Source: Elioraea thermophila (ex Habib et al. 2022)
GTDB lineage: Bacteria > Pseudomonadota > Alphaproteobacteria > Acetobacterales > Acetobacteraceae
Direction of reading: 5' to 3'
DNA length: 64,000 nt
Assembly: GCF_003336755.1 (NCBI RefSeq)
Contig: NZ_QMDI01000002.1
Span: forward strand, 868,001-932,000
The position numbers were made by a program, and so were the translations under genes. This document shows positions 16,486-24,554 of the stretch, piece by piece (within the stretch, counting starts at the first letter, position 1; the number at the start of each line of letters is the position of its first letter). The notes under the pieces are model-generated. The model was not told the origin of the DNA. It saw nothing but the letters and a program-made list of their open reading frames with translations, and searched no databases.

Positions 16486-17316
16486 ATGCACGCCACGCTG
16501 GCGCAGGACATCGAGGCGCTGTGGGACCAGCGCAGTGAACTCTCGCCCGAGACCGGGGGGGCGGCACGGGCGGCAGTCGAGGCCGCCCTCGACCTGCTCG
16601 ACTCGGGTGCCGCTCGGGTGGCGGAACCGACCCCCTCGGGTTGGATCGTGCACCAGTGGCTGAAGAAGGCCGTCCTGCTCTCCTTCCGCCTCAACGATTC
16701 GGTTCCCGTCGCCACCCACCCGGGCGCTTTCGACAAGGTTCCCCTCAAGTGCACCGACTGGGACGAGACCCGCTTCCGCGAGGCGGGCTTCCGTGCCGTG
16801 CCGGGCAGCGTGGTGCGCCGCTCCGCCTATGTCGCGCCGGGCGTCGTCCTGATGCCGTGCTTCGTCAATGTCGGCGCCTATGTCGATCGCGGCACGATGA
16901 TCGACACCTGGGCCACCGTCGGCTCCTGCGCGCAGATCGGCAAGAACTGCCACATTTCGGGTGGCGTCGGGATCGGCGGCGTGCTCGAGCCGCTGCAGGC
17001 GAACCCCGTGATCATCGAGGACGATTGCTTCATCGGCGCGCGCTCGGAGGTGGCGGAGGGGGTGATCGTCGAGCGGGGCTCGGTGCTGGCGATGGGCGTG
17101 TTCCTCGGCGCCTCGACCAAAATCATCGACCGCGCGACCGGCGAGGTCTTCATCGGTCGCGTGCCGGCCTATTCCGTCGTCGTACCCGGCACGCTGCCCG
17201 GCCGGCCGCTGCCCGACGGGTCGCCCGGGCCCGGGCTCGCCTGCGCGGTGATCGTCAAGCGCGTGGATGAGCGCACGCGCGCCAAGACCTCGATCAACGA
17301 CCTGTTGCGTGACTGA
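16486..17316 (+). CDS. dapD: Tetrahydrodipicolinate N-succinyltransferase
   Basis: A 276-residue left-handed beta-helix acyltransferase. It succinylates tetrahydrodipicolinate in the lysine/meso-diaminopimelate pathway that feeds peptidoglycan. Visible are the N-terminal helical domain, the substrate motif [20 protein letters not shown], and hexapeptide repeats with [20 protein letters not shown] and [17 protein letters not shown]. The length matches the family. GGAAGGAA precedes the ATG. It overlaps dapE by 8 bp, forming a two-step operon. Confidence 0.97.
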   Translation: MHATLAQDIEALWDQRSELSPETGGAARAAVEAALDLLDSGAARVAEPTPSGWIVHQWLKKAVLLSFRLNDSVPVATHPGAFDKVPLKCTDWDETRFREAGFRAVPGSVVRRSAYVAPGVVLMPCFVNVGAYVDRGTMIDTWATVGSCAQIGKNCHISGGVGIGGVLEPLQANPVIIEDDCFIGARSEVAEGVIVERGSVLAMGVFLGASTKIIDRATGEVFIGRVPAYSVVVPGTLPGRPLPDGSPGPGLACAVIVKRVDERTRAKTSINDLLRD

Positions 17317-18463
17317 CACGATTGCCTTCGCCGGTGCGGATCTCGCCGACCCGCTGCCGCTCGCGCAGGCGCTGATCCGCTGCCCCTCCGTCACCCCCGA
17401 AGACGCGGGCGCGATCGATGTCGTGCGCCAGGCGCTGATGCGTCTTGGCTTCGCCTGCACGGAGCTGACGTTCGGCCGGGTGCGCAACCTCTCTGCGCGC
17501 TTGGGCGACGGCCCGGCGGCGTTCTGTTTCGCCGGCCACACGGACGTCGTGCCAACCGGTGCCGCCGCCTGGAGTGTCGATCCGTTCGCCGCCGAGGTTC
17601 GCGACGGCGTGCTCTATGGCCGTGGTGCGGTGGACATGAAGGGCAACATCGCCGCCTTCCTCGCCGCCACCGCCCGCCTCCTTTCCCGCACGCGCGCCTT
17701 GCGCGGCGCGATCGCCCTCGTCATCACCGGCGACGAGGAAGGGGAAGCGATCGACGGCACGGCGAAGGTGGTCGAGTGGCTCGCCGCGCGCGGGGAGATG
17801 CCGCGCTTCGTGCTGGTGGGGGAACCCACCTCGGTCGCCGTGCTCGGCGACACGGTGAAGATCGGCCGGCGCGGCAGCCTCACCGCCCGGCTCGCGGTGG
17901 ACGGCGTGCAGGGGCACGTCGCCTATCCGCAGCGGGCCGACAATCCGGTGCATCGTCTGGTGCGGATCATGCACGAGCTGATCGCGCGTCCGCTCGACGA
18001 GGGCACCGCGTGGTTCGAACCCTCCTCCTTGCAGATCACCTCGATCGATGTCGGCAACCCGGTGGGCAACGTCATCCCCGCGCGCGCGGAGGCCCGCCTC
18101 GCCATCCGCTTCAACGACCGCCACACGCGCGCCTCGCTGGAAGCGATGCTGCGCACGACGGCCGAACGACATGCGCAACGGTTCACCCTCGAAATCGCCT
18201 GCTCGGGCGAGGCCTTCCTCACCGAACCGGGGCCCGAGGTGGCGCGGCTGACCCGCGCCATCGCCGCCGCCTCTGGTGTGACGCCGCGCCTCGATACGGG
18301 GGGCGGGATCTCGGATGCGCGCTTCTTCGCCCCGCTCTGCCCGGTCGCCGAGTTCGGTCTCGTCGGCAGCACCATGCACCAAGCCGACGAGCGGGTGCCG
18401 GTAGCCGAGCTGCGCGCTCTGAGCGCGATCTACGAGCGCGTGCTCGAGGACTTCGTCGCGTGA
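17309..18463 (+). CDS. dapE: Succinyl-diaminopimelate desuccinylase
   Basis: A 384-residue di-zinc M20 amidase that releases succinate from N-succinyl-LL-diaminopimelate. Metal-binding motifs are [24 protein letters not shown] and [13 protein letters not shown], followed by the dimerisation domain and the C-terminal GGISDARFF and MHQADERVP motifs. The start is a GTG inside the last codons of dapD (8-bp overlap), which gives the family N-terminus with [14 protein letters not shown]. It continues the pathway begun by DapD. Confidence 0.97.
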   Translation: MTDTIAFAGADLADPLPLAQALIRCPSVTPEDAGAIDVVRQALMRLGFACTELTFGRVRNLSARLGDGPAAFCFAGHTDVVPTGAAAWSVDPFAAEVRDGVLYGRGAVDMKGNIAAFLAATARLLSRTRALRGAIALVITGDEEGEAIDGTAKVVEWLAARGEMPRFVLVGEPTSVAVLGDTVKIGRRGSLTARLAVDGVQGHVAYPQRADNPVHRLVRIMHELIARPLDEGTAWFEPSSLQITSIDVGNPVGNVIPARAEARLAIRFNDRHTRASLEAMLRTTAERHAQRFTLEIACSGEAFLTEPGPEVARLTRAIAAASGVTPRLDTGGGISDARFFAPLCPVAEFGLVGSTMHQADERVPVAELRALSAIYERVLEDFVA

Positions 18464-19026
18464 GCGTGCGCCACACGGCAGCCGGGCTCGCCTGCGCCTT
18501 CCTGATGGCGCGCGGCCGGGCCGAGGGGCTTCGCCTGCTCGACGGTTCCGCCGCGACGGCGTGGCGCAGCTTCCTCGCCATGCTGATCGCCGCTCCGATG
18601 TATCTCGGGCTGAAGGTCGTCTCCACCCCGCCCTTGCCGCGCGGCATCGACCCCGTTCGGCTCGTCGCGGCGGAGGCGATCGGCTACGTCGTCAGCTGGT
18701 TCGCGACCGCCCTCGTCATGCTGGCGGTGGCGCGCGTGCTCGATCGCGAGGCGCGCTGGCCGCTGTTTGTCGCCGCGTGGAACTGGTCGAACGTGGTGCA
18801 GCTCGCCGTCTTCCTCGCCGCCGCCGTGGTCGCCTCCGCCTTGCCGGCCGCCCTTGCGGGTGGGGTGACCTTCGCAGCCCTCGGTTACGTGCTGTGGCTG
18901 CAATGGTTCGTCGCGCGCGAGGCCTTCGTCATCCCGGGGCCGCGGGCGGCCGCCGTGGTCGGGGTCGATCTCGTGCTGGGGCTGTTCCTCTCCGGGCTCA
19001 CGCTCTCGCTCGGCACCGCGCGCTGA
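18460..19026 (+). CDS. Multi-span membrane protein of unknown function
   Basis: A GTG start overlapping the dapE stop (GTGA) gives 188 residues with about five hydrophobic spans: AMLIAAPMYLGLKVV, AIGYVVSWFATALVMLAVARV, LAVFLAAAVVASALPAAL, FAALGYVLWLQWFVARE, and VVGVDLVLGLFLSGLTLSL. An N-terminal LACAFLMARGRAEGLRLLDG region precedes them. It resembles small YIP1-like inner-membrane proteins that follow dapE in alphaproteobacteria, but no function is assigned. It ends in a bidirectional hairpin against truA. Confidence 0.8.
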   Translation: MSVRHTAAGLACAFLMARGRAEGLRLLDGSAATAWRSFLAMLIAAPMYLGLKVVSTPPLPRGIDPVRLVAAEAIGYVVSWFATALVMLAVARVLDREARWPLFVAAWNWSNVVQLAVFLAAAVVASALPAALAGGVTFAALGYVLWLQWFVAREAFVIPGPRAAAVVGVDLVLGLFLSGLTLSLGTAR

Positions 19027-19042
19027 GGCTGATCCGCCTCAG
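19023..19042. terminator. Bidirectional hairpin between convergent genes
   Basis: CTGAGGC (19023-19029) and GCCTCAG (19036-19042) form a perfect 7-bp stem with a 6-nt loop. It contains the stop codon of the rightward membrane protein and that of leftward truA. No T-run is present; a role in converging-transcript termination is likely but weak. Confidence 0.5.
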
Positions 19043-19797
19043 GCGAACGGATCAGGGTCATAGCGGATGGCGGTCAGGGTGAGCCCTTCCGCCGGCGCGG
19101 TCGGCCCGGCGGCGGAACGGTCGCGAGCGGCGAGGATGCGCGGCATGTCGTCCGGCGAAAGCCTGCCTTCGCCGACCAGTTTCAAGGTTCCCACGATGTT
19201 GCGCACCTGGTGGTGGAGGAAGGAACGCGCCTCGGCGATGACGAGGATCGTTTCGCCCTCGCGCAGGATCTCGAGCCGATCGAGCGTCTTCACCGCCGAG
19301 GCGGCCTGACAGGCGGCGGCGCGGAAGGAGGTGAAGTCGTGCCGGCCGATCAGGTGGCGGGCGGCGTCCCGCATCGCGTCGAGATCGAGCGCGTGCTTGA
19401 CGTGCCACACGCGTCCCGAGGCGAGGGCCGGGCGAGCGCGGCGGTTCAGGATCGCGTAACGATAGGCCCGCCCCTTGGCCGAGAAGCGGGCGTGGAACGC
19501 GTCGGGCACGCGGGCGGCCGCGCGCACCGCGATCCGCGCTTGCCCGAGGTGGAAGTTGAGCGCCTCGGCGAGGCGGTCGGGCTCGAGGGTGCGGTCGAGG
19601 TCGAGATGGGCGACCTGGCCTTCGGCATGGACGCCGGCGTCGGTTCGCCCCGCAGCGATGATCTCCGGCACCGCGCCGCCGGCGAGGCTTGCGGCCGCCT
19701 CCTCCATCGCCTGCTGCACCGAGGGCCCCGTCGCTTGCCTCTGCCAGCCGACGAAGCCCGCCCCGTCGTATTCGATGAGCAGCGCGTAGCGCGGCAT
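19039..19797 (-). CDS. truA: tRNA pseudouridine(38-40) synthase
   Basis: A 252-residue pseudouridine synthase acting on positions 38-40 of the tRNA anticodon arm. The catalytic motif GRTDAGVHAEGQVAHLD contains the essential Asp. Other family segments are YALLIEYDGAGFVGWQRQ at the start, HHQVRNIVGTL and FHARFSAKGRAYRYAI. The ATG overlaps the fmt stop by one base (TGATG). It is the last gene of the def-fmt-truA operon. Confidence 0.96.
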   Translation of the reverse strand: MPRYALLIEYDGAGFVGWQRQATGPSVQQAMEEAAASLAGGAVPEIIAAGRTDAGVHAEGQVAHLDLDRTLEPDRLAEALNFHLGQARIAVRAAARVPDAFHARFSAKGRAYRYAILNRRARPALASGRVWHVKHALDLDAMRDAARHLIGRHDFTSFRAAACQAASAVKTLDRLEILREGETILVIAEARSFLHHQVRNIVGTLKLVGEGRLSPDDMPRILAARDRSAAGPTAPAEGLTLTAIRYDPDPFA

Positions 19798-20711
19798 CAG
19801 GAGAAGCGCGTGCCCGGGGCGAGCCTGAGTCCGCGCAAGCACGCCGCGGCCTCCTGGGCGGCCCGTCCCGGCCTCTGCAGGCGCAGGAGGCGGAGCACCG
19901 TGCCGTCTCCGCAGGCCACACGGCCCGCGTCGTCGAGCAGGGTGCCCGGTGCGGCCTCGCATCGTTCCTCGACCGGTTCGGCGGCGAGAACCTTCACCGT
20001 CTCCGTCCCGACCCGCGCGGTGGTACCAGGCCAGGGGTCGAAGGCGCGGACCTTGCGGTCGATCTCCCAAGCGGGCCTCGTCCAGTCGATCGCACCGTCG
20101 GCGCGGGAGAGCTTGGGCGCGTAGGTCACGCCCTCGGCGGGCTGCGGCACGGCGGGCGGATCCTCGGCCAGCGCACGCAGGATCAGCCGCGCGCCGACCT
20201 CCGCCAGGCGATCGTGCAGGCTGGCGGCGGTATCCCGCGGACCGATCGGCACGGCTTCCTTGAGCAGCATCGGCCCCGTATCGAGGCCCTCGTCCATGCG
20301 CATGATGGTGATGCCGGTCTCGGCATCGCCGGCGAGGATCGCGGCCTGGATCGGGGCGGCCCCGCGCCAGCGGGGGAGCAGGGAGGCGTGGATGTTGAGG
20401 CAGCCGCGGCGCGGCGCCTCCAGCATCGGCTTCGGCAGGATCAGGCCGTAGGCGGCGACGACGGCGGCATCGAGCCCGAGGGAGGCGAAGAAACGATGCT
20501 CGTCCGTGTCGTTCCTCAGGCGCACGGGCGTGCGCACGGGCAGCGCGAGCGCTTCGGCCGCGCGCTGCACCGCGCACTTCGTCTCCTTCAGCCCCCGCTC
20601 GGCCGGTTTCGGCGGTTGGCAGTAGACGGCGACAATGTCGTGCCCCGCCTCCGCCAGGGCGCGCAGGGCGGGAACGGCGAAATCCGGACTGCCGAAGAAG
20701 GCGAGCCTCAC
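19797..20711 (-). CDS. fmt: Methionyl-tRNA formyltransferase
   Basis: A 304-residue enzyme that formylates initiator Met-tRNA for translation initiation. The N-terminal formyltransferase domain carries [15 protein letters not shown], the folate-binding [16 protein letters not shown] and [19 protein letters not shown]. The C-terminal OB-like domain begins near [14 protein letters not shown]. The ATG overlaps the def stop by 4 bp (ATGA). Together with def it forms the usual formylation/deformylation pair. Confidence 0.97.
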   Translation of the reverse strand: MRLAFFGSPDFAVPALRALAEAGHDIVAVYCQPPKPAERGLKETKCAVQRAAEALALPVRTPVRLRNDTDEHRFFASLGLDAAVVAAYGLILPKPMLEAPRRGCLNIHASLLPRWRGAAPIQAAILAGDAETGITIMRMDEGLDTGPMLLKEAVPIGPRDTAASLHDRLAEVGARLILRALAEDPPAVPQPAEGVTYAPKLSRADGAIDWTRPAWEIDRKVRAFDPWPGTTARVGTETVKVLAAEPVEERCEAAPGTLLDDAGRVACGDGTVLRLLRLQRPGRAAQEAAACLRGLRLAPGTRFS

Positions 20712-21265
20712 GCTCGCCGGGCGTCCTTCTCGCGCTGGCGCTTGGCGAGCCGGCGCATGATCATGTTCCGCTTCAGCGCCGAGATGTGATCGACGAACAG
20801 GATGCCGTCGAGATGGTCCGTCTCGTGCTGGAAGCAGCGCGCGAGCAGCCCCTCGAGCGCCCCCTCGTGCCGGGCCCCTGTCTCATCGAGCCATCGGGCG
20901 CGGATGGCGCGTGGGCGGGTGACGTCCGCGTATTGGTCGGGGAAGGACAGACACCCCTCCTCGCGCGTCTCCACCTCGGCCGAACGCTCGAGGATCTCGG
21001 GATTGATCACCACCATCGGCTCCCGCCGCCCGTCCGTCTGCAGGTCGATGACGAACAGGCGGAGGGAGAGGCCGACCTGTGGTGCTGCAAGCCCGATGCC
21101 GGGGGCGGCGTACATGGCGGCGAACAGGCGGGGGATCGCCTCACGCACCGTCGCTTGGTCGGCAGGGCCGATCACGGCGGCCTTGCGGCGCAGCGCCGGG
21201 TCGGGCGCGATCAGGATCGGCAGGGGCGCGGCGTCGGCGACCGCCGCGACGAGGGTTTCGTCCAT
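20708..21265 (-). CDS. def: Peptide deformylase
   Basis: A 185-residue metalloenzyme removing the N-formyl group from nascent proteins. All three motifs are present: [19 protein letters not shown] (a Cys metal ligand) and [12 protein letters not shown] (the HExxH metal site). A short extra N-terminus ([15 protein letters not shown]) precedes the usual [11 protein letters not shown] start. The C-terminal tail is basic ([15 protein letters not shown]). It is the first gene of the leftward def-fmt-truA operon, divergent from Hsp20. Confidence 0.96.
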   Translation of the reverse strand: MDETLVAAVADAAPLPILIAPDPALRRKAAVIGPADQATVREAIPRLFAAMYAAPGIGLAAPQVGLSLRLFVIDLQTDGRREPMVVINPEILERSAEVETREEGCLSFPDQYADVTRPRAIRARWLDETGARHEGALEGLLARCFQHETDHLDGILFVDHISALKRNMIMRRLAKRQREKDARRA

Positions 21266-21333
21266 GCCCGGGGAGGTAGCGCCGAGGCCGCGCCCTCGCA
21301 ACGGGAGGCTCGGTCTGACCGCAGCACTCCTCC

Positions 21334-21362
21334 CTTGCAACGCCCGGACCATCTTCCCATTT
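21334..21362 (+). promoter_or_regulatory. RpoH-type heat-shock promoter for hsp20
   Basis: CTTGCA (21334-21339) and CCCATTT (21356-21362) separated by 16 bp match the sigma-32 pattern (CTTGAA, then CCCCAT-like). The Hsp20 start is 67 bp downstream, giving a leader of about 60 nt that contains a GC-rich imperfect hairpin. Confidence 0.7.
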
Positions 21363-21428
21363 ACCGGATGCGCGGGGTGCCTTCGGGGCCCTGCGCGCAA
21401 GGCCCGCTCGCGACGAGGAGGCAGACCC

Positions 21429-21857
21429 GTGTCCCGCACCTTCCCCTTCGGCAGCCCGCTCTTCCTGGGCTTCGACCATCTCGAGCAGATGCTCGAACGC
21501 CTCTCGAAGAACGGAGGCGACACCTACCCGCCCTACAACATCGAACAGACCGGGCCGAACAGCCTGCGCATCACGCTGGCGGTGGCCGGGTTCACGATGG
21601 ACGACCTCTCGATCACGCTGGAGGACAGCCAGCTCGTGATCCGCGGCAAGCAGGCCGATGACGGGCAGAACCGGGTGTTCCTGCACCGCGGCATCGCCGC
21701 GCGGCAGTTCCAGCGCACCTTCGTGCTCGCCGAAGGAATCGAGGTGAAGGGCGCGTGGCTGGACAACGGCCTGCTGCACATCGACCTCGTTCGCCCGCAG
21801 CCGGAAAGCCGGGTGAAGCCGATCCGGATCACCCCGCGTCCGGCCGAGGGCGTCTGA
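21429..21857 (+). CDS. Small heat-shock protein, Hsp20/IbpA family
   Basis: A 142-residue alpha-crystallin-type holdase that binds unfolding proteins in the cytoplasm. The N-terminus SRTFPFGSPLFLGFDHLEQM and YPPYNIEQTGPNSLRITLAV are typical of alphaproteobacterial class A Hsp20. The body ends with GIAARQFQRTFVLAEGIEVK and the GLLHIDLVRP strand, then a C-terminal tail with an IRI-type anchoring motif (PIRITP). The GTG start is supported by GAGGAGG 7-8 nt upstream. Regulation by RpoH is suggested by the upstream promoter; DUF1150 follows. Confidence 0.94.
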   Translation: MSRTFPFGSPLFLGFDHLEQMLERLSKNGGDTYPPYNIEQTGPNSLRITLAVAGFTMDDLSITLEDSQLVIRGKQADDGQNRVFLHRGIAARQFQRTFVLAEGIEVKGAWLDNGLLHIDLVRPQPESRVKPIRITPRPAEGV

Positions 21858-21941
21858 GCGGGCGGACCATGACCAAGCCGGGGCTCGTCAAGGGACCGGC
21901 AACCAGGGCGCGGCCATGATGGCGCGCGGAAGGACCGAGCG

Positions 21942-22175
21942 ATGAACACGCAGAAGGAAAAGCACCCAGTCCGCAACTTCCCCATTCCCACCCCGGAGCA
22001 GCTCGCCGCCCTCGGCGTGGGTGGCCTCGCGTACGTCCGGCCGGTGATCGTCAACGGGCAGACGGCCTACGCGATCTTCTCGGCGGACGGGCAGCAGATC
22101 GGCTTGGCGCCGAACCGGCCGCTGGCGGATGCGGCGATCGTGCAGCATGAGATGATCCCGGTCAGCGTGCACTGA
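21942..22175 (+). CDS. DUF1150 family protein
   Basis: A 77-residue cytoplasmic protein with the DUF1150 pattern: LAALGVGGLAYVRPV, then AIFSADGQQIGLAPNR and an ending around HEMIPVSVH. DUF1150 genes commonly sit directly behind hsp20 in alphaproteobacteria, as here (84 bp gap), which suggests a heat-shock-linked but undefined role. A GGAAGGA ribosome site precedes the ATG. Confidence 0.92.
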   Translation: MNTQKEKHPVRNFPIPTPEQLAALGVGGLAYVRPVIVNGQTAYAIFSADGQQIGLAPNRPLADAAIVQHEMIPVSVH

Positions 22176-22313
22176 GGCGCCGGGGCGAAGTCAGGCAGCG
22201 GGCGAGGACGGAACCCTCGCGGGAAACGCGGCGCGGGGGCGCGGGCGGTGGCGTCGCCACCGCCGCTTGCGCCCGATCGAACTCCTTCCGCGAAGCGCGT
22301 GCCAGTCTGCCGC

Positions 22314-22758
22314 ATGGCCGACCCCATCGCCCGCCTCGCCGCGGAGATCCGCCGCCCCCTGCCCGACCCGGCCCCGCTCGCCGAACTCGTCCCTGCCGCG
22401 CTGGCTTGGCCGACGCCTGCTGATCACTCTCATGCGACGCCGCGCCGCGCTGGCCCGGCTGGCGCGACCGATCCGTTCCTCCTCCGCGCTGGCGATCGTG
22501 GTCTCCGACCGTGACGAGCCCGCCGGCTGGTTGGCCGCCGGCCGTCTCCACGCCCGCTTCGCCCTGGCGGCGACCGCGCTCGGCCTCGCCCACGCCCACA
22601 TCAACCAGGCGGTCGAGGTGCCCGACCTTCGCCAAGCACTCGCCGCCGCACTCGACCTTGGCGGCAAACGACCGGATCTTGTGCTTCGTCTCGGCAGCGG
22701 CCCCGCCCTGCCGATGTCGCTGCGCCGTCCGGTCGAGGCGGTGATCGAGCCGGGCTGA
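22314..22758 (+). pseudogene. Decayed Acg-like nitroreductase remnant
   Basis: Two frames together look like a shortened flavin oxidoreductase of the Acg/nitroreductase type. An N-terminal piece starts at ATG 22314 (MADPIARLAAEIRRPLP). In another frame, from about 22434, the C-terminal part follows: ALAIVVSDRDEPAGWLAAGR, ATALGLAHAHINQAVEVPDL, LGGKRPDLVLRLGSG, RRPVEAVIEPG. The second piece matches the C-terminal domain of Acg proteins, while the FMN-binding middle (about 150 residues) is missing. A frameshift plus internal deletion is the simplest reading. A short intact gene starting at 22434 is the alternative. Confidence 0.55.
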
Positions 22759-22847
22759 GGCCTTCGCGGCCACAGCATGCTGGCGGGACGAACCTCCCTC
22801 GCGCTACGCTCGCGCATGGTGTCGAAGACGGAGGCGGAGGTGCGACG

Positions 22848-23558
22848 ATGCCGACCACACGCCGAACCCTGGTCGCGGCGGCGGCCGCCGCGCCAACCTT
22901 GCTCGCCGCTCGCCCCGCGATGAGCCGCCCCGACACCGCCCGCCCCGACCTCGCCCTGATCGTGGTCGACGTCCAGGTCGGGTTCATTCCCGGTGGCAAC
23001 CTGCCGGTGCCGAAAGGCGACGAGGTGGTGCCGCTGATCAACCGCCTCGCCGCGCGCTACCGCAACGTGCTGCTCACACAGGACTGGCACCCGGCCGACC
23101 ATCTCTCCTTCGCCTCGCAGCACCCGGGGCGGAAGCCGTTCGAGACGGTTCAGATGCCCTACGGCACGCAGGTGCTGTGGCCGGACCACTGCGTGATGGG
23201 CACGCGCGACGCCGATTTCGCCCCCGGTCTCGACATCCCGCACGCGCAACTCGTCATCCGCAAGGGCTATCGGCGCGAGGTCGATTCCTACTCTGCCTTC
23301 CTCGAGGCGGATCGGGCGACGAAGACCGGGCTCGATGGGTATCTCGCGTCGCGCGGCATCCGCGAGGTGCATCTCTGCGGCCTCGCCACCGACTTCTGTG
23401 TCGCCTGGAGTGCGCTCGATGCGCGCCGCTTCGGGCTTGCCTGCGCCGTGATCGAGGATGCCTGCCGCGCGATCGATCTCGACGGGTCGCTGGCCCGCGC
23501 CTGGGCGGAGATGGAACGCGCCGGCGTGGCGCGCCTCACCTCGTCGGCCGTGCTCTGA
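22848..23558 (+). CDS. pncA: Nicotinamidase with Tat-like leader
   Basis: A 236-residue isochorismatase-fold amidase converting nicotinamide to nicotinate for NAD salvage. The catalytic triad is visible as Asp in LIVVDVQVGF, Lys in IRKGYRREVDSYSAF, and Cys in GLATDFCVAWSA. The metal-binding Asp/His are in LTQDWHPADHLSF. A GGAGG 7 nt upstream supports ATG 22848. That start adds MPTTRRTLVAAAAAAPTLLA, a twin-arginine-like signal peptide ending near ARPAM, which is unusual for a normally cytoplasmic enzyme. The stop is 6 bp from the convergent neighbour. Confidence 0.9.
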   Translation: MPTTRRTLVAAAAAAPTLLAARPAMSRPDTARPDLALIVVDVQVGFIPGGNLPVPKGDEVVPLINRLAARYRNVLLTQDWHPADHLSFASQHPGRKPFETVQMPYGTQVLWPDHCVMGTRDADFAPGLDIPHAQLVIRKGYRREVDSYSAFLEADRATKTGLDGYLASRGIREVHLCGLATDFCVAWSALDARRFGLACAVIEDACRAIDLDGSLARAWAEMERAGVARLTSSAVL

Positions 23559-23564
23559 CGCGCC

Positions 23565-24554
23565 TCAGCCGGGCGGCGGGTAGAGCCCCGCCGCCCGCGC
23601 GCGAGCCCGCAAAAGCGCGAGCACGGTGCGGCAGGTCGGCGCCGGAACGCCTGTGAGGTCGGCGAACTCCACCACCACGCCGAGGAGCGCATCGATCTCC
23701 ATCGGCCGGCCGCGCTCGAGGTCCTGCAGCATGGAGGTGCGATGCGCCCCCACCTCCGCCGCCCCGGCGATGCGCTTGTCGACATCGATGCCGAAACGGA
23801 TGCCCAAGGCCTCGCCGATCGCCTGCGCCTCCACCATCATCGCCCGACAGACTGCGCGCAATTCGGGGTCACCGGTCAGTACATCCAACGTCTGCAGGGT
23901 GAGGGCGGAGACAGGATTGAAGGTCAGGTTGCCCCACAGCTTGACCCAGATCTCGTCGCGGATGCGCGGTCGCACGGGCGCCTTGAAGCCGGCGCCGATC
24001 AGCGCCTCGGAGAGCTTCTGCGCCCGCTCGCTCTTCGACCCATCGGGTTCGCCGAGCGAGAAGCGGTCGCCGTAGGTGTGCTCGACCACCCCGGGCTCCA
24101 CCACCTCGGCCGCGGGGTAGACGACGCAGCCGATGCAGCGTTCGGGTGGCAGGAGGCGCAGGAGTTTGCCGCCCGGATCCACGCTCTCGACGTGACGGCC
24201 GTCGAACGGCCCGCCGTGCTTGTGGAAATACCACCACGGAATCCCGTTCACGCCCGAAACGATCGCGGTGTCGGGGCCAAAGAGGGGCTGCATCGCCTCG
24301 GCCACCCCGGGCAGGGAATGCGCCTTCAGGGTGACGACGACGTAGTCCTGCGGCCCGGCCTCGGCGGCGGTGGCCACCGCGCGCGGGCGGGTGACGATCT
24401 CCGCACCTTCCGAGCGCAGAACGAGGCCCTTCTCCTGCATGGCGGCCAGGTGCGGCCCGCGCGCGATCACCGTCACCTCGTGCTCGCCCTTGTGCGCGAG
24501 GCGGGCCGCCATCAACCCGCCGATCGCGCCCGCCCCGAAAATGCAGATCCGCAT
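23565..24554 (-). CDS. 2-dehydropantoate 2-reductase family oxidoreductase
   Basis: A 329-residue NADPH-dependent reductase of the ApbA/PanE family. The Rossmann start MRICIFGAGAIGGLMAARLA and the C-terminal segment RDEIWVKLWGNLTFNPVSAL with its catalytic Lys/Asn region are clear. It overlaps the acyl-CoA ligase stop by one base. Such pairing argues for a side-chain or dicarboxylate pathway rather than pantothenate synthesis, since panB/panC are not nearby. A true ketopantoate reductase role cannot be excluded from sequence alone. Confidence 0.85.
   Translation of the reverse strand: MRICIFGAGAIGGLMAARLAHKGEHEVTVIARGPHLAAMQEKGLVLRSEGAEIVTRPRAVATAAEAGPQDYVVVTLKAHSLPGVAEAMQPLFGPDTAIVSGVNGIPWWYFHKHGGPFDGRHVESVDPGGKLLRLLPPERCIGCVVYPAAEVVEPGVVEHTYGDRFSLGEPDGSKSERAQKLSEALIGAGFKAPVRPRIRDEIWVKLWGNLTFNPVSALTLQTLDVLTGDPELRAVCRAMMVEAQAIGEALGIRFGIDVDKRIAGAAEVGAHRTSMLQDLERGRPMEIDALLGVVVEFADLTGVPAPTCRTVLALLRARARAAGLYPPPG

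Noticed and set aside
21363-21428. ROSE-type RNA thermometer in the hsp20 leader
   Set aside because: The leader is too short and no sequence complementary to the GAGGAGG ribosome site in the classical pattern was found.
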